Source of the DNA: CANKHA01 sp034668785
Lineage (GTDB): Bacteria > Pseudomonadota > Alphaproteobacteria > Rhizobiales > Xanthobacteraceae
Assembly (NCBI GenBank): GCA_034668785.1
Contig: JAXDOS010000034.1
Location: 1 to 17,995, forward strand
DNA: 17,995 nt
Reading direction: 5' to 3'
Numbering within the stretch: the first letter of the stretch is position 1; every line of letters starts with the position of its first letter. Below the pieces are notes generated by a model. It had not been told where the DNA came from. It saw only the letters and a program-made list of their open reading frames with translations, and searched no databases. Positions 1-7,735 of this stretch are shown one piece after another. A program made the position numbers and the translations under genes.

Positions 1-1657
1 ATTGCGATCCGACCAGGAGGTTGAAGCCAGGAAGCGTCTGCCCCAGCACCGCGCCACCGATACTGTTGATGATTGAGCCTTTGTCGGTGCCGAGCCCGAG
101 ATCGCTGCTCTTTAGGAAGAATTGGACGCCGTAGTTCAGGTTATTGTTCAGCGTAACCTCGGCAATCGTGGCGTCGATGGCGACTTGCAGCTGTGGGCGG
201 TCAAGCTGACGCAGCGTTCGCTCGATGACGCGATAACTTTCCTGATTGGCATAGATCAACAGCGTATTGTTGATGACATCGGCGGTGATGCGAACGCCGG
301 GAAGGATAGGTCCGCCGCCGCCGCTGCTGCCGCCTCCGCCAGAACCGCCGCGTGAAAGCCCGCCCAGCGTGTTCGATCCCTGCCCGGTATCAGAACCTCC
401 GGCACCGGTGGCGCCGCCGGTGATGGTGGACAGCGGCTGGCGCACTCCGGAAGTGCCTTGCGACGGCTGGCCCACAACCAAAGCCGAGCCACTGCTGGTT
501 TGCGTGGTAACTCCCGCCCCAGGCGCGATCTGATTGGCCGCTGTGTCCAGACCGCTGCTGCCGCCGCCGCTTCCGACGAAAATGTCATTGAGGAGCCGCG
601 CGATCTGCCGCGCCTCGCCATAGCGCACGCGATAAACCTTGACCCCGGTGGTGGCCGTATCGGAGCTATCGAGGCGGGAAATCCAGGTCGCCGCGGTTTT
701 CAGAAGTTCGGGTTTGCGCGTGACGACCATAATGGCGTTCAGGCGGCTGATCGGCTGCAGCATGACCATGCTCTGGCTGAGCCCGCCTTCGCCGGTATCC
801 ATGATCTTCTCGAGCTCGGCGATCAACGGCTCCGGTGTGCTGTTGTGCACCGGATAGATGGCCACCGACTGGCCGCGCATCCAGTCATTGTCGAAGCTAA
901 GCGCGGTGTCGATCGTCGACCGGCGTTCGTTGCCGTTGCCCTGCACGATCAGCATATTGTGGCCCGGGTCGGCGCGGACCGTGCCGGGCTTGACGGCAAA
1001 ACTGTCGAGCAGCTTGATCAATGTCTGCGCCGACATGTGCTGCAGGGGAATGACGCTAATTCCGTAGCCGGGCTCCGCCCGGGCCGCGACCTGATCCATG
1101 TTGCCCGCGCCGATGGCTTCACCTGCGGGCGTGATGCGATATCCCACCGTGTCGCGCACCAGCACCACGTTGCTCACGCGCAGCGCGCTCTCGAGCACGA
1201 AAAGGATTTGGCTTTTAGGTACCGGACGCCCCGATGCAAGGCTGACGGTTCCCTGTACGCGCGGATCGATGGTGTAGCTCGTCCCCAGAATGTCGCCGAG
1301 GATGACCTTGGCGACGGTCGTGACCGGCGCGTTCTCGAAGTTGAGCTCGTAACCCTCGCCGCCCCCGCTAGGCTGCACGCCGGCGACGGTTGCGGTTTCG
1401 CTCCCGGCGTAGACAGCCGCGCGCGGCGTCTGCGATGGGCCGGAATTCGGATTTTCGGCTTGCCGCGGATATTGCGGAAGCAAATCGATGGAGCGAATCT
1501 TTTCGAATGCGTCGGACGAATGCGCATCGTCTTGGCTGGCGGTAATGACGTTGCAGGCGGCGAGCGTCAACGCGGCGAAAACCGCGACGCCGCACGTGAG
1601 AAACACGGCGCTCGACGGATGCACCGATACAACCCGACGTAATACGTTCCCTGCCAC
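1..1657 (-). CDS. gspD: Type II secretion secretin GspD (partial, 3' end outside window)
   Basis: Outer-membrane secretin of the T2SS, which forms the exit channel for folded proteins. Read leftward from GTG 1657 (first in-frame start after a stop), 552 codons are visible. Residues 1-34 form a lipoprotein signal (RR near the N-terminus, hydrophobic run, lipobox LAAC with Cys35). A GTG at 1624 is an alternative start but gives a signal without Arg/Lys. N0 is at about 100-170 (YELNFENAP, then YTIDPRVQGTVSL), N1 about 195-286, N2 about 290-330, and N3 starts near 337 (VKVYRVRYGEARQIARLLND). N3 is interrupted by about 90 Gly/Ser/Thr-rich residues (361-450) and resumes at ILPGVRITADVINNTLLIYA. The entry to the secretin domain follows (IDATIAEVTLNNNLNYGVQF); its membrane part lies beyond the window. 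The gene is divergent from gspE-N, unlike the common gspC-D-E order. Family identity is clear from the domain order. Confidence 0.93.
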   Translation of the reverse strand, partial: MAGNVLRRVVSVHPSSAVFLTCGVAVFAALTLAACNVITASQDDAHSSDAFEKIRSIDLLPQYPRQAENPNSGPSQTPRAAVYAGSETATVAGVQPSGGGEGYELNFENAPVTTVAKVILGDILGTSYTIDPRVQGTVSLASGRPVPKSQILFVLESALRVSNVVLVRDTVGYRITPAGEAIGAGNMDQVAARAEPGYGISVIPLQHMSAQTLIKLLDSFAVKPGTVRADPGHNMLIVQGNGNERRSTIDTALSFDNDWMRGQSVAIYPVHNSTPEPLIAELEKIMDTGEGGLSQSMVMLQPISRLNAIMVVTRKPELLKTAATWISRLDSSDTATTGVKVYRVRYGEARQIARLLNDIFVGSGGGSSGLDTAANQIAPGAGVTTQTSSGSALVVGQPSQGTSGVRQPLSTITGGATGAGGSDTGQGSNTLGGLSRGGSGGGGSSGGGGPILPGVRITADVINNTLLIYANQESYRVIERTLRQLDRPQLQVAIDATIAEVTLNNNLNYGVQFFLKSSDLGLGTDKGSIINSIGGAVLGQTLPGFNLLVGSQ

Positions 1658-1717
1658 TAAGGCCCGCCCGACGTTATTGCTCGCGCTCTTATGAAGCTGA
1701 GTGTGAGCACGTTAAAA

Positions 1718-1746
1718 TTGACAGAGTTCCGTATTATCGATAAAAA
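1718..1746 (+). promoter_or_regulatory. Predicted sigma70-type promoter for the gspE-N operon
   Basis: TTGACA at 1718-1723 (6/6) lies 17 bp upstream of TAAAAA at 1741-1746 (4/6), pointing towards gspE. The predicted start near 1753 gives a leader of about 70 nt that contains the TTGACTATAGTCAA palindrome. A 10-bp palindrome TTATCGATAA (1734-1743) overlaps the -10 elements of both divergent promoters. Confidence 0.5.
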
Positions 1747-1762
1747 TATTATTGGGTGTCAA
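1733..1762 (-). promoter_or_regulatory. Predicted sigma70-type promoter for gspD
   Basis: On the minus strand a perfect TTGACA -35 (1762-1757) is followed, after 18 bp, by GATAAT (1738-1733), which matches 5 of 6 -10 bases. It would start transcription near 1726, about 70 nt before the gspD GTG. It overlaps the opposing gspE promoter. Seen by eye; activity is inferred. Confidence 0.55.
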
Positions 1763-1797
1763 GTAAAAACACTTTAACGGGAAGAGACGTAATTAAG

Positions 1798-1811
1798 TTG
1801 ACTATAGTCAA
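1798..1811. promoter_or_regulatory. Perfect 14-bp palindrome, FNR/CRP-family-like operator
   Basis: TTGACTATAGTCAA reads identically on both strands and has the layout TTGAC-N4-GTCAA. FNR/FixK/DNR-type regulators of the CRP superfamily recognise TTGAT-N4-ATCAA and related half-sites, so this resembles such a box with the TTGAC variant. It ends one base before the GTG at 1812. It would lie about 52 bp downstream of the predicted gspE start point and about 78 bp upstream of the gspD one. The function is inferred. Confidence 0.45.
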
Positions 1812-1823
1812 GTGGACGCGCGG

Positions 1824-3515
1824 ATGAACGTCAATACTTCCGCAGAGTTTGTAAGATACCTGTCCGGCAACAACCATATTGCTGGGGAACTAAGCTCAAA
1901 GCTTGATTTTCCCGGTGCCTCAGGCACGGACACAACCTTCCGTAAACTGTGGGAATTGACTGATCTGTCGGCCAATGACTTCGCCGAAGAGGTCGCCCGC
2001 TTCTACAGATTGCCCCACCTCAGCCTGCCGGACCTCATCGCGGCGTCGCCGTTGGTGGCAGGATTCTCCCGCCGCTTTTTGCGCGAGACGACGGTCTTTC
2101 CCTACCGGACGCCCGAGGGCCAGTTCAAACTTGCTGTGACCGATCCAACCGATGCGGCGACCATTCGCGCCGCCGAGATCGTGCTCGGCGGTCCGGTTGA
2201 GATCGGGGTGGCGTCTTTCGAAGACATCGCGACCATTCTCAACGAGCGGCTGGGTGAGGATGACGATGCGCCGGCAGTGGAATCGTTGGAGGCCGCGGTC
2301 GCGCGCGCTGACGACGATGTCGAAAGCTTGCGCGATCTCGCGAGCGGGGCGCCTGTCGTCCGCGCGGTCAATAACCTCCTGGAAAAGGCGATGGAGCTGC
2401 GCGCCAGCGACATCCATATCGAGCCATTTCGCACGGGTCTGGTCGTGCGTATGCGGATCGACGGATTGCTCCGCGCCGTCCCCGCTCCAGGTGATGCGCT
2501 GCCGCAAGCCATGATCTCGCGTATCAAGATTCTGGCCGGCCTCAACATCGCCGAACGGCGCCTGCCGCAGGACGGCGCGGCCCGTTTGCGCGTCGCGCGT
2601 TCGGATATCGATATCCGTGTCGCCACCATGCCGACGCAGCATGGCGAGTCCGCCGTGATCCGGCTATTGCCGCGAGATCGCGGTGTGCTCGAGATCGGCA
2701 AGCTCGGCCTGTCGAATGCCGACGAGTCCAAGCTCGAACGGCTGCTGGCGCTGCCCCATGGAATGATCGTGGTCACCGGCCCGACCGGAAGCGGCAAGAC
2801 GACGACACTGGCGACCATGCTCTCGATCCTTAACGAGTCGACCCGCAAGATTCTTACGATCGAAGATCCGGTCGAATATGAAATCCATGGCGTGAACCAG
2901 TCGCAGGTGAAGCCCGGTATCGGCCTCACCTTCGCGGCGGCTTTGCGTGCTTTCGTTCGCCAGGACCCGGATGTGATCATGGTCGGCGAGGTGCGCGATA
3001 CCGAAACCGCGCATATCGCGATCCATGCCGCGCTGACCGGGCATCTCGTGTTGACGACGCTGCATACGGAAACCGCTGCTGCTGCCGTGCCGCGCCTGCT
3101 CGACCTTGGCGTTGAGGGCTTTCTTTTGAAATCGACCCTGCGTGCGGTGGTCGCTCAGCGCCTCGTCCGCCTGCTCTGCGACCGCTGCAAGAAGCCGCGC
3201 ACGCTGACATCGGCCGATTTCGCCACGGATCCGCGCTATGCGGCGATCGGCCTAAAGCTTGGAGATTGCGTGCACGAACCGGCAGGATGCGAACGCTGCG
3301 GCGGCACCGGCTATCGCGGCCGCAATGGCGTCTTCGAGGTGCTCGAACTGGTGGAGGATGTCCGCAAGCTGGTCGGCGCGCATTCCGATTCCGGCATGAT
3401 CGACGACGCCGCCATACGTGCCGGCATGACCACCATGGTGGACGATGCCGTCGCCAAATGCCGCGCGGGAATAACCTCCGCTGCCGAGGTTCTCCGCGTT
3501 ACGGCTATACGGTAA
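1824..3515 (+). CDS. gspE: Type II secretion ATPase GspE
   Basis: Cytoplasmic hexameric ATPase that powers pseudopilus assembly. The ATG at 1824 gives 563 aa; a GTG at 1812 would add four residues but directly abuts a palindrome and has no ribosome site. The N-terminal N1E-type region (about 1-150) docks on GspL in this family. The N2 domain is near residue 194 (ASDIHIEPF). The ATPase core has Walker A GPTGSGKT (319-326), Asp box TIEDPVEYE, Walker B DPDVIMVGEVRD (381-392) and a His box with LTGHLVLTTLHTETA. Four cysteines (452, 455, 489, 492) in two CxxC pairs form the zinc-binding CM domain typical of GspE and PilB. All key residues are present, so it looks active. It is the first gene of the rightward operon; gspF begins 4 nt after its stop. 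Confidence 0.95.
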   Translation: MNVNTSAEFVRYLSGNNHIAGELSSKLDFPGASGTDTTFRKLWELTDLSANDFAEEVARFYRLPHLSLPDLIAASPLVAGFSRRFLRETTVFPYRTPEGQFKLAVTDPTDAATIRAAEIVLGGPVEIGVASFEDIATILNERLGEDDDAPAVESLEAAVARADDDVESLRDLASGAPVVRAVNNLLEKAMELRASDIHIEPFRTGLVVRMRIDGLLRAVPAPGDALPQAMISRIKILAGLNIAERRLPQDGAARLRVARSDIDIRVATMPTQHGESAVIRLLPRDRGVLEIGKLGLSNADESKLERLLALPHGMIVVTGPTGSGKTTTLATMLSILNESTRKILTIEDPVEYEIHGVNQSQVKPGIGLTFAAALRAFVRQDPDVIMVGEVRDTETAHIAIHAALTGHLVLTTLHTETAAAAVPRLLDLGVEGFLLKSTLRAVVAQRLVRLLCDRCKKPRTLTSADFATDPRYAAIGLKLGDCVHEPAGCERCGGTGYRGRNGVFEVLELVEDVRKLVGAHSDSGMIDDAAIRAGMTTMVDDAVAKCRAGITSAAEVLRVTAIR

Positions 3516-3519
3516 CGCC

Positions 3520-4743
3520 GTGCCGAGCTTTCGTTACCGGGCGCTAACGCAAAGCGGCGAAGTAGTCAGCGGCGCGATTTCGGCGCCGACCGCGGAAGAA
3601 GTTTCCCGTCGTATCGAATATCTCGGCCTGGTTCCCATCGATACAGTCACCGCGGCCGCGGAAGGGGAAGCTGTTGCGACTTCCCGGTTCAGCTTCTCGT
3701 TATTGTCGCGCGTGCGCCCGGAAGACATTACGATCTTCACCCGCGATCTCGCGCTTTTGCTGAAGGCGGGCGCGCGCATCGACGATGGGCTCGAACTGCT
3801 CGCCATCGATATTGATATCGGCAGGCTGCGTCCGACCGTGGCCAAGATCAGAGCGGCTATTCTGGCGGGTGAGAGTTTTGCCGAAGCTATTTCGCGCCAT
3901 CCATCCATTTTTCCTTCGATGTATGTAGCACTCGTGCGCGTGGGCGAAGCGTCTGGCACGCTCGATCACATTCTTGAAGTTCTTGCCAATGAACGGGAGC
4001 GTTCCGACGCGCTACGCCGCAAGCTCGGTGACGCCTTACGTTATCCGGCCTTCGTGTTGTTCGCGGCGTCCTGCGTGCTTGTCTTCTTTCTGTTGTTCGT
4101 GTTGCCGCAGTTTGCCACGGTGCTGCGCGATTTTGGCGCCAAGCTCGATCCGGTTGTTCTGATATTCCTCAATTTATCGGACTTTTTGCGCGCGAATGTC
4201 ACGGTGCTCGCGGTGACTTTTACAATTCTTGTTGCGGGGAGCTGGCTGCTGCTGCGGCGTCCACATGTGCGCGCGGCCATGATTTCCAATCTGGCGCGGC
4301 TACCGCTGGTCCGGCCCGTGCTCACCTATCATCGGACGGCCCTCTTCAACCGCAATCTCGGCGTACTGCTCGGAAGCGGTGTCGCGCTACCGGCAACCCT
4401 GCGCATCCTCGTCGACATGATGGCAGCCACGGGAAGCGTCGCCGCCTGGACGAAGACAGTCGACCGTGTTCGCCACGGCGGCAAGTTATCCGATGCGCTC
4501 GGCGACACCGGGGTACTTCCCGCTATGGCTGTGCGTATGCTACGCTTGGGCGAAGAGACGGGGCAGCTACCGATGCTGGCCGGCCGTGTCGCCGAATTCT
4601 ACGAGGCCAGGCTTCAACGCAGCCTCGATAGAGTGGTCGGTATCGCAGGGCCGCTGGCGATCATCACGATCAGCATCGTCGTCGGTGGACTGATCGTTTC
4701 TGTCATGACCGCCCTGTTATCCGTCAGTCAAATCGTGGGATGA
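3520..4743 (+). CDS. gspF: Type II secretion inner-membrane platform protein GspF
   Basis: Polytopic inner-membrane protein around which the pseudopilus is assembled; it contacts GspE and GspL. The protein is 407 aa, normal for the family, and starts at a GTG (VPSFRYRALTQSGEVVSG, the usual GspF opening) 4 nt after gspE. Two T2SSF four-helix domains are visible, at about 72-195 (FTRDLALLLKAGARIDDGLEL) and about 275-397 (ALFNRNLGVLLGSGVALPAT). Three membrane segments lie near 169-196, 223-242 and 378-403. The conserved GEASGTLDHIL and GEETGQLPMLA motifs occur once in each half. The alternative, a type IV pilus PilC, is made unlikely by the surrounding gsp genes. Confidence 0.95.
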   Translation: MPSFRYRALTQSGEVVSGAISAPTAEEVSRRIEYLGLVPIDTVTAAAEGEAVATSRFSFSLLSRVRPEDITIFTRDLALLLKAGARIDDGLELLAIDIDIGRLRPTVAKIRAAILAGESFAEAISRHPSIFPSMYVALVRVGEASGTLDHILEVLANERERSDALRRKLGDALRYPAFVLFAASCVLVFFLLFVLPQFATVLRDFGAKLDPVVLIFLNLSDFLRANVTVLAVTFTILVAGSWLLLRRPHVRAAMISNLARLPLVRPVLTYHRTALFNRNLGVLLGSGVALPATLRILVDMMAATGSVAAWTKTVDRVRHGGKLSDALGDTGVLPAMAVRMLRLGEETGQLPMLAGRVAEFYEARLQRSLDRVVGIAGPLAIITISIVVGGLIVSVMTALLSVSQIVG

Positions 4744-4750
4744 AGAGTTC

Positions 4751-5227
4751 ATGTTCAGCTTGAACCGTTTTGCCCTGTCAGTCCGGCGCGGAAGACGCCG
4801 GCGGGGCACAAGGGACGGCGAACGCGGCTTCACGCTCGTGGAAATACTCGTCGTCATCACCATCATCGGTTTGATCATGGGCCTCGTTGGGCCGCGTGTG
4901 CTCAACTATCTCGCCGAGTCGAAAGTCAAAGCCGCAAAAATTCAGATCGAGAGTTTCTCCAGCGCGCTCGACCTGTTCTATCTCGACACCGGGCGATATC
5001 CGTCGAGCCCGGAAGGCTTGGCCGCACTGGTGCAGCGCCCCGGCGGCATCGTTGCGTGGAACGGCCCCTATCTCAAAGGCGGCGCCGTTCCCAACGATCC
5101 ATGGGGCAAACCTTACGTTTATCGTGCCCCCGGGGAGCATGGCACCTTTGACATTCTCTCTTACGGCGCGGACGGCCAGGAAGGTGGCACAGGGACAGCA
5201 AGTGACATCACCAGTTGGATACGTTGA
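4751..5227 (+). CDS. gspG: Major pseudopilin GspG
   Basis: Main subunit of the T2SS pseudopilus. The protein is 158 aa with an unusually long, Arg-rich leader of 26 residues ending in G, followed by FTLVEILVVITIIGLI: the prepilin peptidase site with Glu at +5 and a hydrophobic N-terminal helix. The mature part shows GspG hallmarks: RYPSSPEGLAALVQRP, GPYLKGGAVPNDPWGKPY and the C-terminal region GADGQEGGTGTASDITSW, which carries the calcium-site acidic residues in this family. The ATG lies 7 nt after the gspF stop. Cleavage needs a GspO-type peptidase, which is not in the window. Confidence 0.95.
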   Translation: MFSLNRFALSVRRGRRRRGTRDGERGFTLVEILVVITIIGLIMGLVGPRVLNYLAESKVKAAKIQIESFSSALDLFYLDTGRYPSSPEGLAALVQRPGGIVAWNGPYLKGGAVPNDPWGKPYVYRAPGEHGTFDILSYGADGQEGGTGTASDITSWIR

Positions 5228-5678
5228 CGGCGGCGAGGACGGGTTCACCCTGCTTGAGGTGATTTGCGTCGTTGCCATCATTACCATGCTGGCTGCTATC
5301 CTCCTGCCTGCCATACCGCGCGGAACGTCCACCGCCCGGCTCGAATCCTACGCGATCGAAACCGCTTCGCTGCTGAAAGCCGACCGCACGGCGGCGATCC
5401 GGCGCCGCACTCAGGTCGCCACGGCGGTCAGTGCCGGCGCTCGTTCCGTCCGCTCCGGGGCGACCGGCCGCGTCGTGCGCGTGCCGGACGACGTGGTGTT
5501 TAATGCGGTGCTCGCCGCGCGCTGCAATCAGCGCCCCGCCTCGTCTTCGATCAACTTCTTTGCGTCGGGCATGTCGTGCGGCGGCACCATCGCCTTGACG
5601 CGGCTTGGCGTCGGCTACCAGATCCGGGTCAATTGGCTCACGGGAGGTGTCGAGGTTGTCCCACTCAACGTCCTCTGA
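5202..5678 (+). CDS. gspH: Minor pseudopilin GspH
   Basis: Minor pseudopilin of 158 aa from GTG 5202, chosen because AGGGAC (5191-5196) sits 5 nt upstream and the leader is then a normal 14 residues ending in G before FTLLEVICVVAIITMLAA (Glu at +5). A GTG at 5184 is an alternative; the reading frame stays open further upstream but that part overlaps gspG and is not family-like. The C-terminal half has a GspH-type beta domain with two Cys (AARCNQR and GMSCGG). It overlaps the end of gspG by 26 nt, which suggests translational coupling. Confidence 0.85.
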   Translation: MTSPVGYVDGGEDGFTLLEVICVVAIITMLAAILLPAIPRGTSTARLESYAIETASLLKADRTAAIRRRTQVATAVSAGARSVRSGATGRVVRVPDDVVFNAVLAARCNQRPASSSINFFASGMSCGGTIALTRLGVGYQIRVNWLTGGVEVVPLNVL

Positions 5679-6060
5679 CCGCGACAATGCCGGATTCACA
5701 CTTATCGAGGTGCTGGTCGCTCTCTCCGTCGTCGCCGTATCGCTGGTCGCGATCGGTTCGCTGATTGCGACTACGGTCCGCGGCACACGCTCGATCGATC
5801 AACATTTAGCTCTTATTGAGACCGCCCGCGCCATTGAAACCGCGCTCCCCGAGCGCGATCAGCTCGTCATCGGCAATCTTTCCGGCGAGAGTTCCGGCCA
5901 CCGCTGGCGTGTCGACGTGCTGCCGTTTATTTCGAACTTTGTCGATCCACGGAATGCACCATCTTGGGTGCCGCAAACCGTGGTCGTCACGGTGCAGTCG
6001 CCGTCCGGCTCCATCTTTCAGATCGATACGGTGCGCCTGCGCAAGAGAACCAGCGAATGA
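5656..6060 (+). CDS. gspI: Minor pseudopilin GspI
   Basis: Minor pseudopilin, part of the I-J-K tip complex. The start is best placed at TTG 5656 because GGGAGG (5642-5647) lies 8 nt upstream; this gives a 13-residue leader before FTLIEVLVALSVVAVSLVA (Glu at +5) and a 134-aa protein. GTG 5647 and ATG 5605 are in frame but sit on or ahead of that ribosome site. The mature domain includes HRWRVDVLPF, and VTVQSPSGSIFQIDTVRL near the end, as in GspI. It overlaps gspH by 23 nt and its stop overlaps the gspJ ATG. Confidence 0.87.
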   Translation: MSHSTSSDRDNAGFTLIEVLVALSVVAVSLVAIGSLIATTVRGTRSIDQHLALIETARAIETALPERDQLVIGNLSGESSGHRWRVDVLPFISNFVDPRNAPSWVPQTVVVTVQSPSGSIFQIDTVRLRKRTSE

Positions 6061-6800
6061 AAAGGTGCCGATTCCGCAACCGTTCGAATGCGCGCGGTTT
6101 CACGCTGATCGAGACACTTATCGCCACGGCGCTGATGGGTGCGGTGCTCGCCGCGCTTGCCACCGTGACGGCGCAGTGGTTGCCGAACTGGAACCGCGGC
6201 TTCGAGCGAGTACAGCGGGCCGAGCTTCTCGACCTCGGCCTCGAACGTTTGGTTGATGATCTTTCGGCGGCCGAGTTTATCCCGCCCAACCGGGCGAGTC
6301 CCAATCCTCTATTTGATGGTTCGCAGCTCGCCGTCACCTTCGTGCGATCCGCGATTGGTCCGAACACGCGTCCCGGCCTTGAAGTCGTGCGCATTGCGGA
6401 GACTGCCGATGAGCGTGGTCCCGTCATGGTGAGGACGCGCGCGCCTTTCATGCCGATTACGCCGGGAGCGGGCGCCGGCAATGAGTTGAAATTCTCCGAT
6501 CCGGTGGTCCTTGTCCGCACGCCCTATCGCATCTCCTTTGCCTATGCGGGACGCGACCGGATTTGGCAGGACACTTGGCATGACGCCACCCTCCTGCCCA
6601 GTTCCGTCCGGGTGACACTGCGTGACGCGGCGAGCCAACGCACGCTGTCGGTTTCGACCGCCGCCTTGATTCACGTCCAGCTCCCGGTCGAGTGCATTCG
6701 CGCGAACGTCACGACCGACTGCGGACGCTTGCCGCCTGGCGTGCCCATCACACCCGGCGCACCGCCCAATCCCGGCGCTAACAGTTCGCCGGCCCGATGA
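6057..6800 (+). CDS. gspJ: Minor pseudopilin GspJ
   Basis: Minor pseudopilin of 247 aa. The ATG at 6057 shares the ATGA junction with the gspI stop and gives a basic 14-residue leader ending RG before FTLIETLIATALMGAVLAAL (Glu at +5). An ATG at 5964 in the same frame lies inside gspI and would bury the prepilin leader, so it is rejected. The globular part contains FERVQRAELLDLGLERLVDDLSAAEF, typical of GspJ, and a Pro/Gly-rich C-terminal tail. The gene is coupled by ATGA junctions on both sides (gspI and gspK). Confidence 0.9.
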   Translation: MKRCRFRNRSNARGFTLIETLIATALMGAVLAALATVTAQWLPNWNRGFERVQRAELLDLGLERLVDDLSAAEFIPPNRASPNPLFDGSQLAVTFVRSAIGPNTRPGLEVVRIAETADERGPVMVRTRAPFMPITPGAGAGNELKFSDPVVLVRTPYRISFAYAGRDRIWQDTWHDATLLPSSVRVTLRDAASQRTLSVSTAALIHVQLPVECIRANVTTDCGRLPPGVPITPGAPPNPGANSSPAR

Positions 6801-7735
6801 CTGCATTCCGCAGCAAGTCACCGCAAACCGCCAGCGATGGTTTCATTGTCGTAGCGGTGTTGTGGATTCTCGGCGCGCTGGCGACGCTGGCCTCGGTTTA
6901 CGCCGTTTATGTCGCCAATACCGCGATGGCGCTTGCGGTGAACGACGACGGGGTGCGCGCCGAAGCATTGGTTTCCGCTGCACTGGAGCTTACCGCTTAT
7001 CAGCTTAATGTGAAGGAAGAGGTTCGGCCTGCGCACGGCGAATTCCGTTTTCGCCTGAGTCGCGCCAATGTTGCGGCGAGCTTTCGTTCCGAGGGCGCGC
7101 GCATCGATCTCAACGCCGCGCCGAAAGAACTGCTGGCGGGATTATTCGCCTCCCTCGGCGCACGCCCTGATGATGCACTAAGTTATGCCGACCGTATTAT
7201 TGCGTGGCGCCAAGGCGCGCCAGCGGAAAGCCCAGAGGAGGACAAGGAGCCGTCCGCTTATCGCAGCGCCGGCTTGAATTACCTGCCACGTGGCGCGCCT
7301 TTCCCCCATGTCGGGGAATTGTGGCTGGTGCTCGGGCTTCCGCCGGCCCTCGTGGAGCGCGCAATCCCGCTAGTAACGGTGTACAGCGGGCGCGCCGAAA
7401 TTAACGTTCTGGAAGCTCCGCCAGAAATTGTGGCGGCTCTGCCCGGAATGACGTCCGACCGCCTTTATACCGTGCTGCGCCAACGCGCGGCAGCGCCGCA
7501 AGACGCGCAAACCTTGATTTCGCTGCTTGGCCCGGCTCAGGCCATGACGACAATCGAGGCAACGCGGGCCACGCGCGTGACGGTGCGCATCAGCTTCGAC
7601 AATGGCCGCCGGATGGCTTCGGAAGTGGTCATTCTCCCGAACGAGGATGGTTACTCGCCTTTTGGTGTATTATCCTGGCGCGATGATATCGATGAGGGTG
7701 CCGCAGACCAGCGGACGGGAGTGGGTTCGCGATGA
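6797..7735 (+). CDS. gspK: Minor pseudopilin GspK
   Basis: Tip pseudopilin, 312 aa, the largest of the set as expected. The leader of 15 residues ends in G before FIVVAVLWILGALATLASVY; position +5 is Ala rather than Glu, a known feature of GspK. The conserved block ARIDLNAAPKELLAGLF and the helical insert domain (ADRIIAWRQG, with an acidic stretch ESPEEDKEPS, then LNYLPRGAPFPHVGELWLV) are present, followed by a second block INVLEAPPEIVAALPGM. Its ATG overlaps the gspJ stop and its stop overlaps the gspL start. Confidence 0.92.
   Translation: MTAFRSKSPQTASDGFIVVAVLWILGALATLASVYAVYVANTAMALAVNDDGVRAEALVSAALELTAYQLNVKEEVRPAHGEFRFRLSRANVAASFRSEGARIDLNAAPKELLAGLFASLGARPDDALSYADRIIAWRQGAPAESPEEDKEPSAYRSAGLNYLPRGAPFPHVGELWLVLGLPPALVERAIPLVTVYSGRAEINVLEAPPEIVAALPGMTSDRLYTVLRQRAAAPQDAQTLISLLGPAQAMTTIEATRATRVTVRISFDNGRRMASEVVILPNEDGYSPFGVLSWRDDIDEGAADQRTGVGSR

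Noticed and set aside
458..1642. 394-aa plus-strand open frame
   Set aside because: It lies opposite gspD, whose domains are continuous on the minus strand; the plus frame has His/Arg/Ala-rich composition and no recognisable domain.
4887..5201. Upstream extension of the gspH frame
   Set aside because: This part is inside gspG in another frame; the prepilin leader of GspH only makes sense from GTG 5202 (or 5184).
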